This document shows, one piece after another, positions 23,021-36,693 of a DNA stretch of 64,000 nucleotides; the first letter of the stretch is position 1; each line of letters opens with the position of its first letter. The stretch lies in the NCBI GenBank assembly GCA_024704765.1, contig JAKMXF010000222.1, positions 1,740,400-1,804,399 of the forward strand, read 5' to 3'. The notes beneath the pieces were generated by a model that saw nothing but the letters and a program-made list of their open reading frames with translations, made no database searches and was not told the origin of the DNA. The position numbers were made by a program, and so were the translations under genes. The stretch is from Oopsacas minuta (Eukaryota > Porifera > Hexactinellida > Lyssacinosida > Leucopsacidae).

Positions 23021-25230
23021 TTAGCAAGCTGTCGTGTCAGTGACTGAGGACGTACTAGGAGGACTTGAGCTATCAGTGGTAGCGGGGAGGATGCAAACCA
23101 TTGAGTTCATTAACGGGTTATAGGTGAGAAGCGGCTGGGTGTATTTTATATCAGGGATTACTACTGTTTGGAAACCGGGGAGATTAAACGAGGGAGCTAG
23201 TATATAGCCTGCTGGTAGACCAGATAGTGAGTTTGATGTGACAGTTGGTATGCTAGTTGTTGTGATAGTAGTCGGGTATACATTGTCAATGACAGTAGAC
23301 TTGGTGTCAGAAGATGAAGACTCTGTTAAAGAAGATTCTGGGAGTTGAGTAGACATCTGGTTAACAGAAGAAGCACAGGAAGAACATTTAGGATTATATT
23401 TAGTATATGACTGTTTGTTTAGAAAGGGTAGAGACTCCAAATTGAATCTGTAAACATAACGCTGTCCTTGTACTTTATACATAATCTTCTTGTCGTAATA
23501 ATAACGAATAGCTCTGCTCAGTTTATCGTAGTTCATATTTGGTTTCCTCTTCCTTTCGCCCCATTTGCGTGATACCTCATCTGGGTTCAATAATTTGAAT
23601 TCTCCATTGTTGCCGGCCCATTTAATGATGTGTGAATTCTTCTCATCATTCAGCAGTTCCAGGAGAAATTGCCATAGCTGCACATGACCTAGAAGCCAAT
23701 ATAATATAAAACTCTAATGAAATGACACAAATGAATTCTAACAATGCAATTAAATCTCTAGTTACGGGAAATAGCAAAGAAATGTGTGATATCGCTAAAA
23801 CGCTAAACTACTAAAATACATATTAGCTACAAGTTGTTAGGAAAGTTATTTTAAGACGAATATATGTAATGAGATTGGAAACATGCTTAATTTTAGATGT
23901 CAGGATAAACTATGAAGTCACAAGTAAATTATGTCTACATATGTCCAAATAAGATGACGATTCATCAACAACTATAAATCATACTAGTACAATAATCATC
24001 GTGTTACGAATATGTAAGCAAAACCCTGTAGAAATAGAGAGATTACGTAGTATAATGGCTACATTTCCGGAAGAACTACAGAACGCGGAGGAAGCAAATC
24101 ATATTTTTAGATTACTCGTAAGAATTCAATTAAGAAATCCGATATTCCTGTGAGACAGAGGAAACGAATGATGTTGACGATCTGAATAATGATTATAACA
24201 ATTAATAGATTTATTCCTAGGAGGATGTGTTCATATAGATAAGCAGCTTAATCAGGACAGATGGCTTCTAACGTATTGCACAACCCAGTTGTGCATTCTT
24301 AATTATTGTCATCGCAATACGTCGCTACAATATAAGCTACTCACCTCCGTTACTAGATGACCATGAATGAATACATTCTCCTGAATCTTCGCTGCTAATG
24401 AGGTTGTTGTAGCTGTTTCTTGTTAGGTTATGACAGCTCTCAGGGGAGTCAGCGTTTGCTCCAGTCTGAGGTGGTGTTGTAGAAATAGGACAGTAGTAAT
24501 ATTCACCAAATTCCTGCTTCACTTCGAGATTATCTGTAGTTGCAGGATCCATAGATTTGATAATTTTAGTGTCAGTAGATTCTGGAGAGTTGTAAGGCAA
24601 GTGAATGTTGAAAGGGGGTGGAGAGGGGTCCTCAGATGTCACGTTAATTTCTACTGAGTAAGGAGTCGGACTAATCCGTTCCCTGGAATCTGATATTGTA
24701 ACAGTATCACTATCACTAGTGTTATTGCTGTTCAATGTCTGCTCGTTGATTGTGGCTATCGAGTGGTGAGGTTGGAAATTGAGAGGAAATGTATTTGAAT
24801 AATGGAAATTTGGTACCTCGATCGGGCAGAAAGTCCCAAGTTTAGGAGTAATGGGCAATTCAAGCTCCTCTATCGGTTCACTCTTAACCTGAATACTGCT
24901 ATCAGATAAGTTACTGTACTCACAGTCCATCGCATTTGTTCCGTCATCTTCTACGGGGGAAGTTAAGTGGGGGAGAGTTGGAGAAGTGTGAGTGGGTAAA
25001 CTACTAATACCTCGTATAAAAGCATCACTGTTATTAGTCATCATAATTTTATCCCGAGACATGCTTGTGTCTAGTACAGATAGTTGTCCTAACTTAGAAA
25101 CTCTGAATTGAGAAATACCAATAAGAGGAGTGTGATGGGAGAGTCTGTGTTTGTGAGAAGGAGATGTTCCGTGTAGTCTTAATCGCTTTTCAGATTTAAA
25201 CTTGTCACCTACAATATAGCATACACTCAT
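23021..25230 (-). CDS. ERG/FLI-type ETS transcription factor
   Basis: Two exons are clear: about 25230-24345 and 23688-23021, joined in phase 1 (a Gly codon spans the junction). The second exon encodes an ETS DNA-binding domain: [19 protein letters not shown], then [20 protein letters not shown] and [19 protein letters not shown]. The phrase WGERK[12 protein letters not shown] is closest to ERG/FLI1. It binds GGAA sites in the nucleus. The first exon is Ser/Pro rich with two sumoylation-like sites (VKSE and VKQE). The 5' boundary is uncertain: an ATG at 25230 and an acceptor (TATATTGTAG) about 20 bases inside it are both possible. No Pointed domain is visible in the 11 kb upstream. The C-terminus is Ser/Thr rich, ending VTDTTAC. 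Confidence 0.85.
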
Positions 25231-28200
25231 AATATATATTTTTAGATGGTTATGTTATCTTTAGTTCGAATTAGTAATCAAATTATAGTGGCAGCTATGG
25301 TTTATATACTTTTCAAATTGTTAAGCTTCATTGAAAAATGTACTAAAATGTCGGAGGTTATAATATGGACTAAAGTTATTTTTATATTCATTTTGAGATA
25401 ATTCTAAGCCATAAAATTAGTTCCTACTTGCTAAGAAATGAAACAAATCATTATTTTGCATCCATCTAAGGGATGTAAAGTATATAAGGTATTCAATGCA
25501 ATTCAACCAGAAAGTCTGCTTACATCAAGCTAATCGTTATTTCTTTGGCTTTTTTAGGAAAGAGGGTCTTCAAAAGTCTCTAATACAATTTGCAAAGGAA
25601 GTTTGAAGTTGAGTGCAAATAATTTAATCGACCATTTGCGTCAAAAGGAAGAATTTAAAATATTTGAAGACATCCTAAAATTAATTAGCATTTTATATGC
25701 CTCAATTTTAAGAAAAATTCTTATATCATTTCTATAAAAGTAAAAATGAGCGACCTAGAAATAATTTCCAGAATACCACAATGATTGATGCCAGATTCTT
25801 TCTGAAAAATTTAATAGAATACGAAAGAATGTTGATAAGTGGCTCCACTCATGTACCCAGAAGTATGTAATGTAAAGAATTCAGATTGACACAGACATGC
25901 CATTCTTTCAGGAGGCCTCCAAAAATATCTCGTGATTAGATATTCAATTTATAAATCTATTGTATGACACTTTCTACAACTAGATACCATACATTAAGTA
26001 TAATATATACACATTGAGGTATACGTTGCTACTCCCTCCGAAAACAAATAATTAGAAATATACATAATATAGGAATGCAAAACGGGGCATCAAAATAACC
26101 GCAAATTATAAAAAGTGCTAATTCAATGAAAAAATAATTTCTATATAAATTCTACAGAATTAGGCCAAATCAGTGGGCTTCGCCGATTTATTAATTCTTG
26201 CTCAATTATCCTAAATTCATTTGAGACAATTCGTAGAAATAAATTAGATTTGTCTAGTTGTGAAAAATAAATGTTCCCATAATTAGTCTACTAGTATGTA
26301 TTAAAGTGTCCCAAACGGCAAGTTTTGTTGGCTTGTAAGCTATAACTTGTGATTATCTAAACTACATATAGAGAATAACAAATAACATAACTGCTAATAA
26401 CATCCTAGCAATAATATCCTGGCTAGCGTAAGTGGTCTGCCGGCTGCCTAGAGTATATTAACTAGACAAAACAGATTAGGGAAGTAATATTACTTGTACA
26501 TTTTAATTGCGCCACACACACAAGTTTCCTGTTACACATAAAATTAAAGATCAAACTAACAAACAATGTAGTCAAATTAGTATACAATATGTAACTCAAA
26601 ACAGCTAAGAAATATTAAAAATTATAATATTGAGTTGAAAGGAAATTTATTTGTCAGATTATATTGCTAAAAAGTTGTAAATTGATCAGGAGATATGTGA
26701 GGCAGGAAAATATGCAATAAATCTACTTAAAAGCACCGATCAAGTTCTCTAAGTATTATTAAAGGAAATTGTAGTTCAGAAATTATTGGATAGAGATCAA
26801 GATTTGAAAGAAATATAATCTCAAGGGGGAGTGAATTTAAATTGCAGGAATAATTGTCTATTTATAATAAATATTCGTATTTCCGTGTTTCCTCGATACA
26901 CTAATTCTATGAGCATAAACTGCTGAACTTAGAGAAAGATAATTTATTTCTGTTCAAAAAGATCAAATTAGAAGAAGGCAGTAGATTAATTGCAAATACT
27001 ATTAAGATACTTGTGGAAGAAGTAACGCAACGTATCTCTCAGATTTATACTAAAATAAGATACTAAACTGATTAAGTGATGATAAATCGCAAATTAGCGC
27101 ATAAAATAAGAATAGTGAACCTTCATAATTAATTTGACATATCTTACTTATACATTGCCTGAACAATTGTGGCATAAGTGGCAGATAGCACGAATATGTT
27201 GAATAGCCTGTGGGTATAGCAGAAAAGATAATTAGCTTTCTCAAAGTTGTGATAGTAAAGAATTAATAGGTATTAAAGTGTTCGAAATCATTTCAGTATA
27301 TGAAACTAAAGTGGTATTCATCTTGGTGCCAAATTCCAATTGTAGTTAGGGGTTAGAATACTTTGGCTAGCTCGCGTATAAGTATGTATTAGCTAAGTAG
27401 TATAAATAGAAGATGACTCAGCACTAGTTAATTCTTAATTCATTTTATCTTGATTTCTAATTTCGCAATTCAGAGATATAGCTTAACTACAGTATGCATT
27501 TATTGTGATAACCAAGAAAGTGAATACGATTCATAACTCAACTTCTCGAAACAGAGTGAAAATAAATCGAGCGCATTACTAGTCCATACAAATTAACCTC
27601 CACAAACGGGGTAGCATTTTTGGGAGGCTCTAGCATCCCATTAGTAGAGGTTACACTGTAGTGTAGTAGTTGAATATTGCGAATTTGATTACATAATAAC
27701 AACCATGTGTTTACACAAAATATAGTATATTACATACTTAGCATGTATACACAAACTTAACAGCTCTTTTTTCATGTCATAAGTGTAAATTTCTACCAAT
27801 TTGTTCCTCAATTAGTAACTTCGCATATTAGGAATTGTATAAAAACAAAAGATCCAAGTTAGTAATAAGCAAACTCCATTGTACATAATATAAGGTTAAA
27901 GTAACTCACAGATTTCAAGTTGAGAGATCAGTTAAGTTTATTATTAATAATACAAATAAATCGGATACTTAATTCAATAGATATTTCAAAAGTTGCAATA
28001 CTTATATAATTTACTAAAAATGCATGTAAATTTATACCTGAATGACAAGCCTATAGAATGCTCCATAGTTTATAATAATGGAATTGTGGTTGCATCAGTA
28101 TATCGATCCAGTGACATCCAACTTCCTTCCAGAATAAGATAGCGTGGAAATTTCCCTGAGTGTTCAATCATTGTTCAGAAATTATCAAGTTCGTGTCGCT

Positions 28201-29102
28201 TAACTACGCATTGGTGCATGCCATTAGATTTTAAAGCAAAGTTATACCATGCAGAAGATCAATTCATAATATTACGTGTTAAAGTTATATCATGAGGTTT
28301 CTTTTTGTTAAGATAAAAATTATGAACCGTTACTGCTAGGAATTTGATAGGTAGAAATTAAATACAATAAATATTTGACGTTACGCATGAGTACTGATTT
28401 AAGAAGCCATGCTTGGGATAATATAATTCTAATTTTAATATAATAAATAATATAATTTTACTCAGAAATTTGTCACTTAAAATTGGCTTTAGCAACCACC
28501 ATAAATTGATTGATCACAATATGCCAGCAAACTTCAGCACAAGTTAAATAACCAAATAATTGGAAAGAAACCACTTAGATTAGATGATGTAGCAGCATTG
28601 TATTATTCGAAACGAATGAATGTGCTCCACAATACTGTAGTATAAGCTTCAAAGTGAAAAGTTTCACATTTAACAGATTGTAGATATCTTTATCATCTTA
28701 TTAAACCCTTTTTCGCAATAATGATATAATTATTAATTTAATATGATGTCAACCTATCACAAACAGGTGTCATCCAACTACCCAAACCAGTATCATAATA
28801 TAATACTATATGATATAACGTATAGCTATCTCTAGTAAGTGTACTGGCGTTTAGTTTTTCTTGGCCATTTTTTGCTCTAAATATCCTCGCGAATATTAAG
28901 AACAAAAGCATAATTTATCATCTCAATTGGTTACATAGTGAAATAAGGTGTAAACATAGAAAAGTAATCCGGGGGATAAAATAATATATTTATTCACTAG
29001 TTTGGGTAGGCGCTTATTTAGGGAAATATGCTGGTTTACCAGTCTATGAGAATATAATTGTAGAAGCTTAATTACACATAATCGTTAATAATTTGTATAT
29101 TA

Positions 29103-29250
29103 CAGAAGAACTCGTTAATACGTACACCAAGGGACCGTTGAGATTTGTATTCCTTATCCGGAGTAAAACAATTGAATATCCATTGTACGGACTATAATTA
29201 TGTAAAATTCTGTTCGTAATAAAAGTGTTCGTATTTACGAGGTTTCACTG
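29103..29250. mobile_element. Pogo/Tigger-like miniature element
   Basis: The 148-bp element starts CAGAAGAACTCGTTAATACG and ends CGTATTTACGAGGTTTCACTG; TA flanks it on both sides. Its ends match the element at 34208. Confidence 0.75.
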
Positions 29251-30544
29251 TATTAAACAAAAAACAAATGCGTGACTTTGGTTTTGTTTTTCCTAATCAA
29301 CAAAACTCAAATAATTCATTAGAATTGTGACAGCAAATATTATAATCTAAATAATATGATAATTACACTTATTTATTTGAAATATCTCATAGCCTCTTTT
29401 TGTTATTATATTGTTTAAAAGTCAATTAATTGCATATAATATGTCTAGCAAACCCTTAATCTACTCTAGACCGTAATAAGGTTTGTAGGTTGAACAGGTT
29501 TGATCATGCATAAACTCATATTGTTAATCAAATTATATTATAATAATATTCATTTTAATAACATGATAACTAGCTTACATTTGGAAAAGTTGAGAGGATT
29601 GGGTTTGTAGCTTAGGAGAGGAATGCTGGGTACTTCCATCAATAGGTTTGTGTAATGATATGTTCGGAATTATATTCGAATACTTCCTTGCGATTCTCTA
29701 CAGATGCTTTTATAGGTTGGCTGATTACCAGTCTATATGATAGAGTAAAGTTAATGATAAGCGGAACAATGAAACAGGATATCATTAGACATACTCACTA
29801 AGTGATTATTTCCTAATTAATAATATAATAGATATAGTCAGTGGCAGAACAATGAACGCAATTGTTAATGTATGTATGAAGATAGACAGGATGTTAACAT
29901 TAACTGACTAGTGGACATAATTTAGAGGGATTTATAAGCATAATCATAAGATATATTACACTGTTATGACATCAGAACAATAATTAATTAAGGAAGTAGA
30001 ATATCTGAAAGTATACTTAAATAACCGAGTTCCGTTATAACTATTGCATAATACTTAAAACAATCCAAATGTAAGAGGGTTGTAAGAATAAATAAATATC
30101 AAATTGTGTTGGCAAATGCTTGTATACAAGAAAATTATTTCAAAGTATTGTGTAATTGATGGAATAGATTCATGTTAGGAATTACATGCTACTATCCGTA
30201 CTGTTTATTGTATTGTATTCGCAATATTTATCGGGGATTATTATAATGGTTGCAAAATTGATAAGATTATGTGTATTTATTACTTTAATAGTCTAAACAT
30301 GTCAATCACTGTATTAGGATTGTTCTAGTAGTTTATTTATATGTCGGCGAGAATGTACATTTTAGCAAAGTAGATTGAATTTTAGTTATCTGGCTAGACA
30401 TTTAATAGCGTCAAAATCGAATTCTATGTCCCTGTTTACCCCTATTTAATAAGTGGAAGCTAATCTCTAGGATATTTTTAAAGGTTCATCAAAAGGTGTG
30501 GAAATATGATTAATCATATGATAAATCAATGTGTATGATATAGA

Positions 30545-30660
30545 CGAGCCTTGGCCCGTCGCTTCGCGATGAACTCGCCGCATTGCGCATCGAGGTATTT
30601 AACGGACAAACAAACAAACATACAAACAAACAGACAATCATTGAGATTTAATAATATAGA
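30545..30660 (-). mobile_element. Short Helitron-like element, copy 3
   Basis: Read on the minus strand, this 116-bp copy starts TCTATATTATTAAATCTCAA after A and ends GGCTCG before T. A TCGC/GCGA hairpin lies upstream of the end. It is the minimal form of the family: two ends with almost no interior. Confidence 0.65.
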
Positions 30661-32801
30661 TTGATAGAATGTATTGACCAATAGAATTGTAGTCTACATC
30701 AATACAAATACTTCACAGCACTAATTAGATTACATACACTCCACCAGAACTATTTTAAGCATTTATGCCTAATAGCACAATCTGATGGGGCTAAATACAG
30801 AGGTGTCAAAAAAGTGTAAAATATATTCTCAAATGTCAGGTGCACAATTAGATGTCACTATGATTTCGACCTGAATAATTAATTCATAATCTGGCTAAAA
30901 GGAAATTGAAAAAAATGTTGTGTCATGAATACTTTCTTGTCTTACAATATTTTACACTTCCATACCAACCTGGAACTTGAACTATTCCCAATTCTTGCAA
31001 ATAAAGTTGAAATAAATGCAGCTTATGCTCACACAATTTATAAGAAAAAATGATTGACCAAAATACAAATATTCCATATTATATCGATTCTATAACAAAT
31101 ATTTTACCATTAAATGAAATGCTACAAGAGCCCAGTAGAATAGTAGAGCCAATTATCAGCTCAGACAAAGTATGAAGTCAGTGCAATCATGCGAAAATAT
31201 TTTGTTATAATAAAGGAAATCAGCAAATTTAAATTCAAGTATATATTCTGCATTATTACAAATTTACAACCCAAATATCAACAGAGATTGGTTGGTGTAA
31301 CACACACTAATAATTTCTGTAATACAGTTAGATATGAATTATTAAAGGAAAGTGGAAACCGCCTATTAGCAACTTTTACATGGACATAGAGTACAGTTTG
31401 GTATGGGAATTGTGTACAAAATAGCAAAAATTCGCGATTAGCTAAGAAAATTCTTGCAAAATACGACTTACTATTAGGCGTTCCACTGTATTCTGAATTA
31501 TTTGAATATATTTATGCTATCGAAAGTTCAGGTGAACAGAAAGATCTTCGGGAAATGGTTAAGTTGTTAGAGAATTATGCAAACAGCCATATCTGAATCG
31601 CAAGACCGCAGGAATAAGTCTTACGATAAAATACCATGAAAAATGCTCGCTTTTCCATATAGGTATTATAACACTGAAGTGGAAATTTTTGCTATCAGTA
31701 ATTCTCAGAGAAATATAAATAAAGGCTCACAGACTGGATAAATATGAAAGATATACCACAAGTACTTCCGAGTCATATGTTCACTAGACTGAAATAAGGA
31801 TTACGTAACTAGCACTATATTTGGAAATGAGTTGTAATTACAAGAATTTAGTAATAGTGAATTATTCCTATATTTCTACCATGAAATGATGGGTAGCTGA
31901 CCAATCGTAGAGGAACTCAGTGAGAAAGTAATTGCATATGTCAGGGTAAGGTACTGAATCACTGGCAAGCTGTATTCGTGGAAATAACTACGAGAATAAT
32001 CTACTAACATTGATGTTACTTTCTCGCTTGTTCATATGGTATTACGATAACTAGCTCGTGATAGGAAATGTGGAAATTCCTCAGTTGCTCTTCACCATAC
32101 TACCATGTTGATTCTTAAACAATGTAGTTCAAAGAGATTAAACTAAACAAAATTACAAATAATCAATCAGGCAGCCCCTTAATATATTCGAAATACAAAG
32201 AATTACTATGAGAAAGGACCAGTAAGGCTCAGATATAGACAGGGAAGAGCAACATACAGATTACCACATAGTATTGTAATTATCCTGATTTGATACTACG
32301 ATAGAGTATATTTGATAATAGATAGGACAATTATTAGCAGAATTGAAAATCCAGTAAACTCACTTGAATCTGAGATAAATTGTAGTGAAAGTTGAATCTT
32401 TATTGAAGGATATAGAAGGTTAAATTGTGTCAAGCAAATTTATAAAGTTAACTGCATTACATTCAACAATATCTCCTTTATAGAAATCTATGAATTCCTA
32501 AACTGGAATGAATCTTACCTAGTGCAATAATTTGCCTCAAACTTAAGTTATAGAGACTCCATAAACAATGCCTGAATGCTTCCGTTATCATTTGAATGAG
32601 CTTATATTCAAGACTATGATACCGTAGAGTGTAATACTTCTACCAGTGGAAGCAATGACCGTCTGTCTGAATAAGAAGTAATTCTTCCTTCATAGGATGC
32701 ATACTAACTGGTGAGTTAGTAAATAAAGTGAATGAATAGCAATATCCACTGTTATCTAAAGCTGTGAAATTTGGGCATGAGAGAGTACTCAACGATATGA
32801 A

Positions 32802-32848
32802 GAATGGTATACGTGTAGTTGGAATACACAACTACCCGTACACCATTC
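32802..32848. repeat. 20-bp hairpin with 7-base loop
   Basis: Arms 32802-32821 (GAATGGTATACGTGTAGTTG) and 32829-32848 pair at 18 of 20 positions. Size and near-perfect pairing resemble a small-RNA precursor or a collapsed inverted-repeat element. Confidence 0.6.
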
Positions 32849-33623
32849 TCCATTTAGTTTTTGAAATCGTACAAATATGAATGGTAATTCTCAGTCTAAA
32901 GTAGAAAAGAATTTCATTCATTCAGTAGTGCATTCATTTTAATGTCTATTTCATTCATTAATAGAATATGAATTATTAAATAATATACAATGAATTGTCT
33001 AAACTTCATTAGAATCATTTCTTACTGCCAATAATCTAGTCTACTTTTCGACATACCATGTTTGTGTACAGTGACTTTCGAATATAATTATTGTGTGATT
33101 ATTGTAAACTGTACAACGTTTGTGTACAAATCTGAATGGCGGAACTTTCCTCCTGTAGCTCGAATAGTACGTAAAATACGCTGGACCAACATCCAAGGTA
33201 CAAATGTCTCCCTCCGCGTACTATTCTGACATCATCAATAATAAACAGACAGAATTATCATACAGGTTAGTTCATTTGAGTACTAGGTTAATTTAACAGT
33301 GACAAATACTACAGATAGATACAATACAATAAGCATGTGACAAGATCTGATGTGAGAGCTTCTCCAATATGTCTATAGTGTATACTGATATTTTGATTTT
33401 GAGGTAGGGAAATATTAAGAAATCGCAAATTGTAAAAGAGCTATCGTATACGTAGTAGACCCATAATTTTCCTATTTCTCTACGATCAAATTTCCCGATG
33501 AAATTTACATATTTGAACACAGAAGAGAATTTATGACGTAAGCAAATAAAATAAAGGGAAATCGTATTTTTTCGAGAATCACAAATGAATTTTGGCAGTA
33601 CGTAAGAATAGGAGGATCTACAT

Positions 33624-33682
33624 GAGAAATAGTACTAAATATCATGTCTGTAAGCGAGACATGACATTTAATACTATTTCTC
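33624..33682. repeat. 25-bp hairpin with 9-base loop
   Basis: Arms 33624-33648 and 33658-33682 (left arm begins GAGAAATAGTACTAAATATC) pair at 23 of 25 positions. The two mismatches are internal, giving a stem like those of short pre-miRNAs. Confidence 0.6.
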
Positions 33683-34207
33683 TTCATTTCCTCGAATTAT
33701 TTACTGTTCCTATGTTGGATTGTCGAACCATTACTTCTCAATCAGTTACACCCAAGTTTTCCTGTTTATACATCTATATATTAGTTGTAAAGAATTAAAC
33801 TTCACGGCCGATACGCCCCCTCCCGAAGGGGTACGACTTATCCGAGTTCTGCTGTATACAACGGCTTATGGAAACAAAAATCAAATCATTTAGTTTCGAA
33901 TAGATCTACACGACCTCAATAATTATTATCATCAAACTCGATACAGATCTAATAAATTATATCAATAATACAATATTGTATAGTAATTTGTATTTAGAGG
34001 GTTTAGGTAGCTAATCTTAGGATGGTCTATCATGCAGGAAATGGTGAGTCACATAATAGATAAGATGTGATTACAATATTTCTACAGAATTTCTATATGT
34101 TATACATAGAATAGCATTAATAGTTATATAAATCGTGATTCTTAGATTATGTATCTAACTTGTAACGATTCGTGTTTGGTTAAGGTTAAGAAGAAGGATG
34201 GCATATA

Positions 34208-34350
34208 CAGTCGAAGCTCGTTAATACCTACAAATTTCTGGATAAGACTACAGTAGATATCCAATTGGTATTACTCCGGTTAATACCAACTCCGGATAAT
34301 GCGAACAAATCTAACCGTCCGTTGCTGTTCGTATTAACGAGGTTCCACTG
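34208..34350. mobile_element. Pogo/Tigger-like miniature element, best preserved
   Basis: The 143-bp element starts CAGTCGAAGCTCGTTAATAC and ends GTATTAACGAGGTTCCACTG, with TA on each side. Long terminal inverted repeats, CAGT ends and TA flanks are marks of the pogo/Tigger group. Confidence 0.8.
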
Positions 34351-35119
34351 TAACTAGATTTATGACATTGAACTGAAAGTACAGAAATAATCTACTATAT
34401 TTTGAATACGAGTATGAAGTTAGCAGCGCGCTGCAGCAGCAAGTTATAGGCATGACTTATCGCATTATATCTCAGTTACCTCTTGGTTAATCGAGATGAA
34501 ATCTCGTATGTAGCATTGTCTCGTGTGGGGCTTTTCTCATATTCAATAATTAATCTCGATCACACCCATTCTTCACACAATGACGTTGCAAATTTTGTAA
34601 TACAAAATCCCCATAGGGAATTTTGAGCACAACTTAACACCTATTATCAGTCAATTTTCCATCAATTCACCTGAAATCTGTTGAGTACTTCAGTCAGGTG
34701 TGAGGCTTTTCTCACATTCAATAATTAATCACGATCACACATAAATCGGAGAAATTTACAATCAATCCTGGAAGAACAATCTATTATGATTTCACAAATT
34801 TAATTATAAGAAGTTAGATTAATGGAATTATCAGTTATTTAAATAACTGATACATTAATTAATAAGATTAATCAAGCATTAAATTAAAACTTACACGGAA
34901 AATAGTATGCATTCTTGTATTGATAATAGGAAATGCTAAATAAAGAATCAGCTAAAGGTTTCAGTAGAATAAAGTTCAAAATTATCGCATTATTTCGGAG
35001 AGAACAAGCTTCTCTATGTGATTAATTAATCATGCTATTAATTAATGTATCCGTTATATCTATCAGTTATACTAAGTGCAATCAAGCTATCGAATCGTGG
35101 CACACTTTGAGCACAAATC

Positions 35120-35490
35120 ATATAGGGAAAGGCCCTGATAGCATGGAAAATGTGTGATGTCTGTACTCCTGTGGGGGTGCTGAGAGATCTAGCATAACGA
35201 ATATTAAAATGATAATTGGTACTTAGGTTCTATTAGGGGTGCAGATTTGCACCTGGTGTATGAATTTCGAAAGTGAAATTTTCATACCTTTTTGGTGATT
35301 AATCATGTTCTCACCTTTCTATGTTAAATCGTGACATGGTAAAATAAAAAAAGATTAGCTTCCAAAGCCTCTTCAGGAGTAATTGGTATGTAGAAGCCAA
35401 TCCTGGGTTCACATATTGTTTATACACATATTTATCATATGATTAATCATATTTTCACGCCTTTGGGCGTATAAATAAAAATGATACTAG
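35120..35490 (+). repeat. Dispersed 400-bp family copy
   Basis: The copy contains GGTGCAGATTTGCACCTGGT, CCTTTTTGGTGATTAATCAT, TTTCTATGTTAA and GGAGTAATTGGTATGTAGAA, in the same order as the copy at 18480. Boundaries are approximate. Confidence 0.6.
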
Positions 35491-36693
35491 AGATTTCATT
35501 GCACGAATAGTCAGGACAATAAATTCGAAAATAAATTCTGAAATAACTCGATGAGTGAAATTCTATCAAAGAAAATTTAGAATGGTAAATAGAATATGAA
35601 CAATAAACTGCCTCCATTTCTAGCATTCTTGAGGGAAAAACACCACCTATACTAATTATCTAAACGAGATATAACAGGCTTCTTCATTATTAGTAATCAA
35701 TATACTAATCACCTACATGTTGTATGGCTTTGGGGCCTCTTGAAGCTGATAGAAAGTTATTTGAAATCAGCCTCCAAATACTGGAGAAACAGTCATATCT
35801 GACAAGACGATATTCTGTCATCTTTCAGAGATGTGTTAGCACTCTTCTTAGATATTTGTTCTATAAGGGTAACACTCCTACCTCGAGGATGATTAAATTT
35901 GATCTTGGCCACGTATGGTGGTCATTTGAATTGAATAGACTGTACAGTACTGTATAGCTTGGTTAGTTCTACCTTGGATAAGAAGTTATTTAAGTTCATT
36001 AATGAATAGTCAACTCAGTTATATCGAAATACCCACTCATATCGAAGTTATAAATTGTACAAATAAATTATCCAAACAGTCAAAGTAACTTATATTCCAT
36101 CGGTTATATAGAAGTAATTATCACGGTCTTTTGAGCTTGGATATGACGAGATTTGGCTGTAGCTTTAATAAGTACTACCATAGCTATTCACATTATAAAT
36201 CTACGTATAATAATACTATTTAGGTATATTCCATTGGTTAGTAAACAGGTATATATTAACCAATTCTATTCCTGTAATCATTATGTGATTATTTGTGTTA
36301 CGAGCCGAAGGGAATTAAAAGATTTAAACTCATTATTCGAGTAAATACCATATGCTAAAATACAAGCTATCCTGGAATCTTAGCGTATTACGATAGCAGT
36401 AAGTAACAATAACCTCAGGGGACTAGTGACTATACATATTAATAAATATTACTCAATATCACATACACAAGTCCAGCATTATTTCATGACCAACTCAACA
36501 AGTCAACCATTTCAGATGGAAATGATTATAGAGAGTTAACACTTAGTAAAATATAGAAAATACAAGGTAATAGATTGTATACAAATCAGATTCTAACGCA
36601 TTAAAAGGAACAAAACACCAATGGTCGTAGCTTAATGACGTGAGTATGTGATATGACATGATGCGGATGTGAAGAGATATTGGAAGGGGACAG

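Larger units (their letters stand above)
25231..36693. other. 11.4-kb gap between the two ETS genes
   Basis: No coding region with family resemblance is found on either strand, including no Pointed-domain exon of 60 codons or more. The gap holds pogo-like elements (29103-29250, 34208-34350), a short Helitron-like copy (30545-30660), two hairpins (32802-32848, 33624-33682) and a dispersed-family copy (about 35120-35490). It may also contain untranslated or small coding exons of the ERG-like gene and the 3' end of the ETS1-like gene. Confidence 0.45.

Noticed and set aside
24430-24657. Plus-strand open frame across the ERG-like exon
   Set aside because: Antisense shadow of the Ser/Pro-rich coding exon.
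35724-35957. Plus-strand open frame of 77 codons
   Set aside because: No recognisable motif, no convincing splice context, and isolated in repeat-rich DNA.
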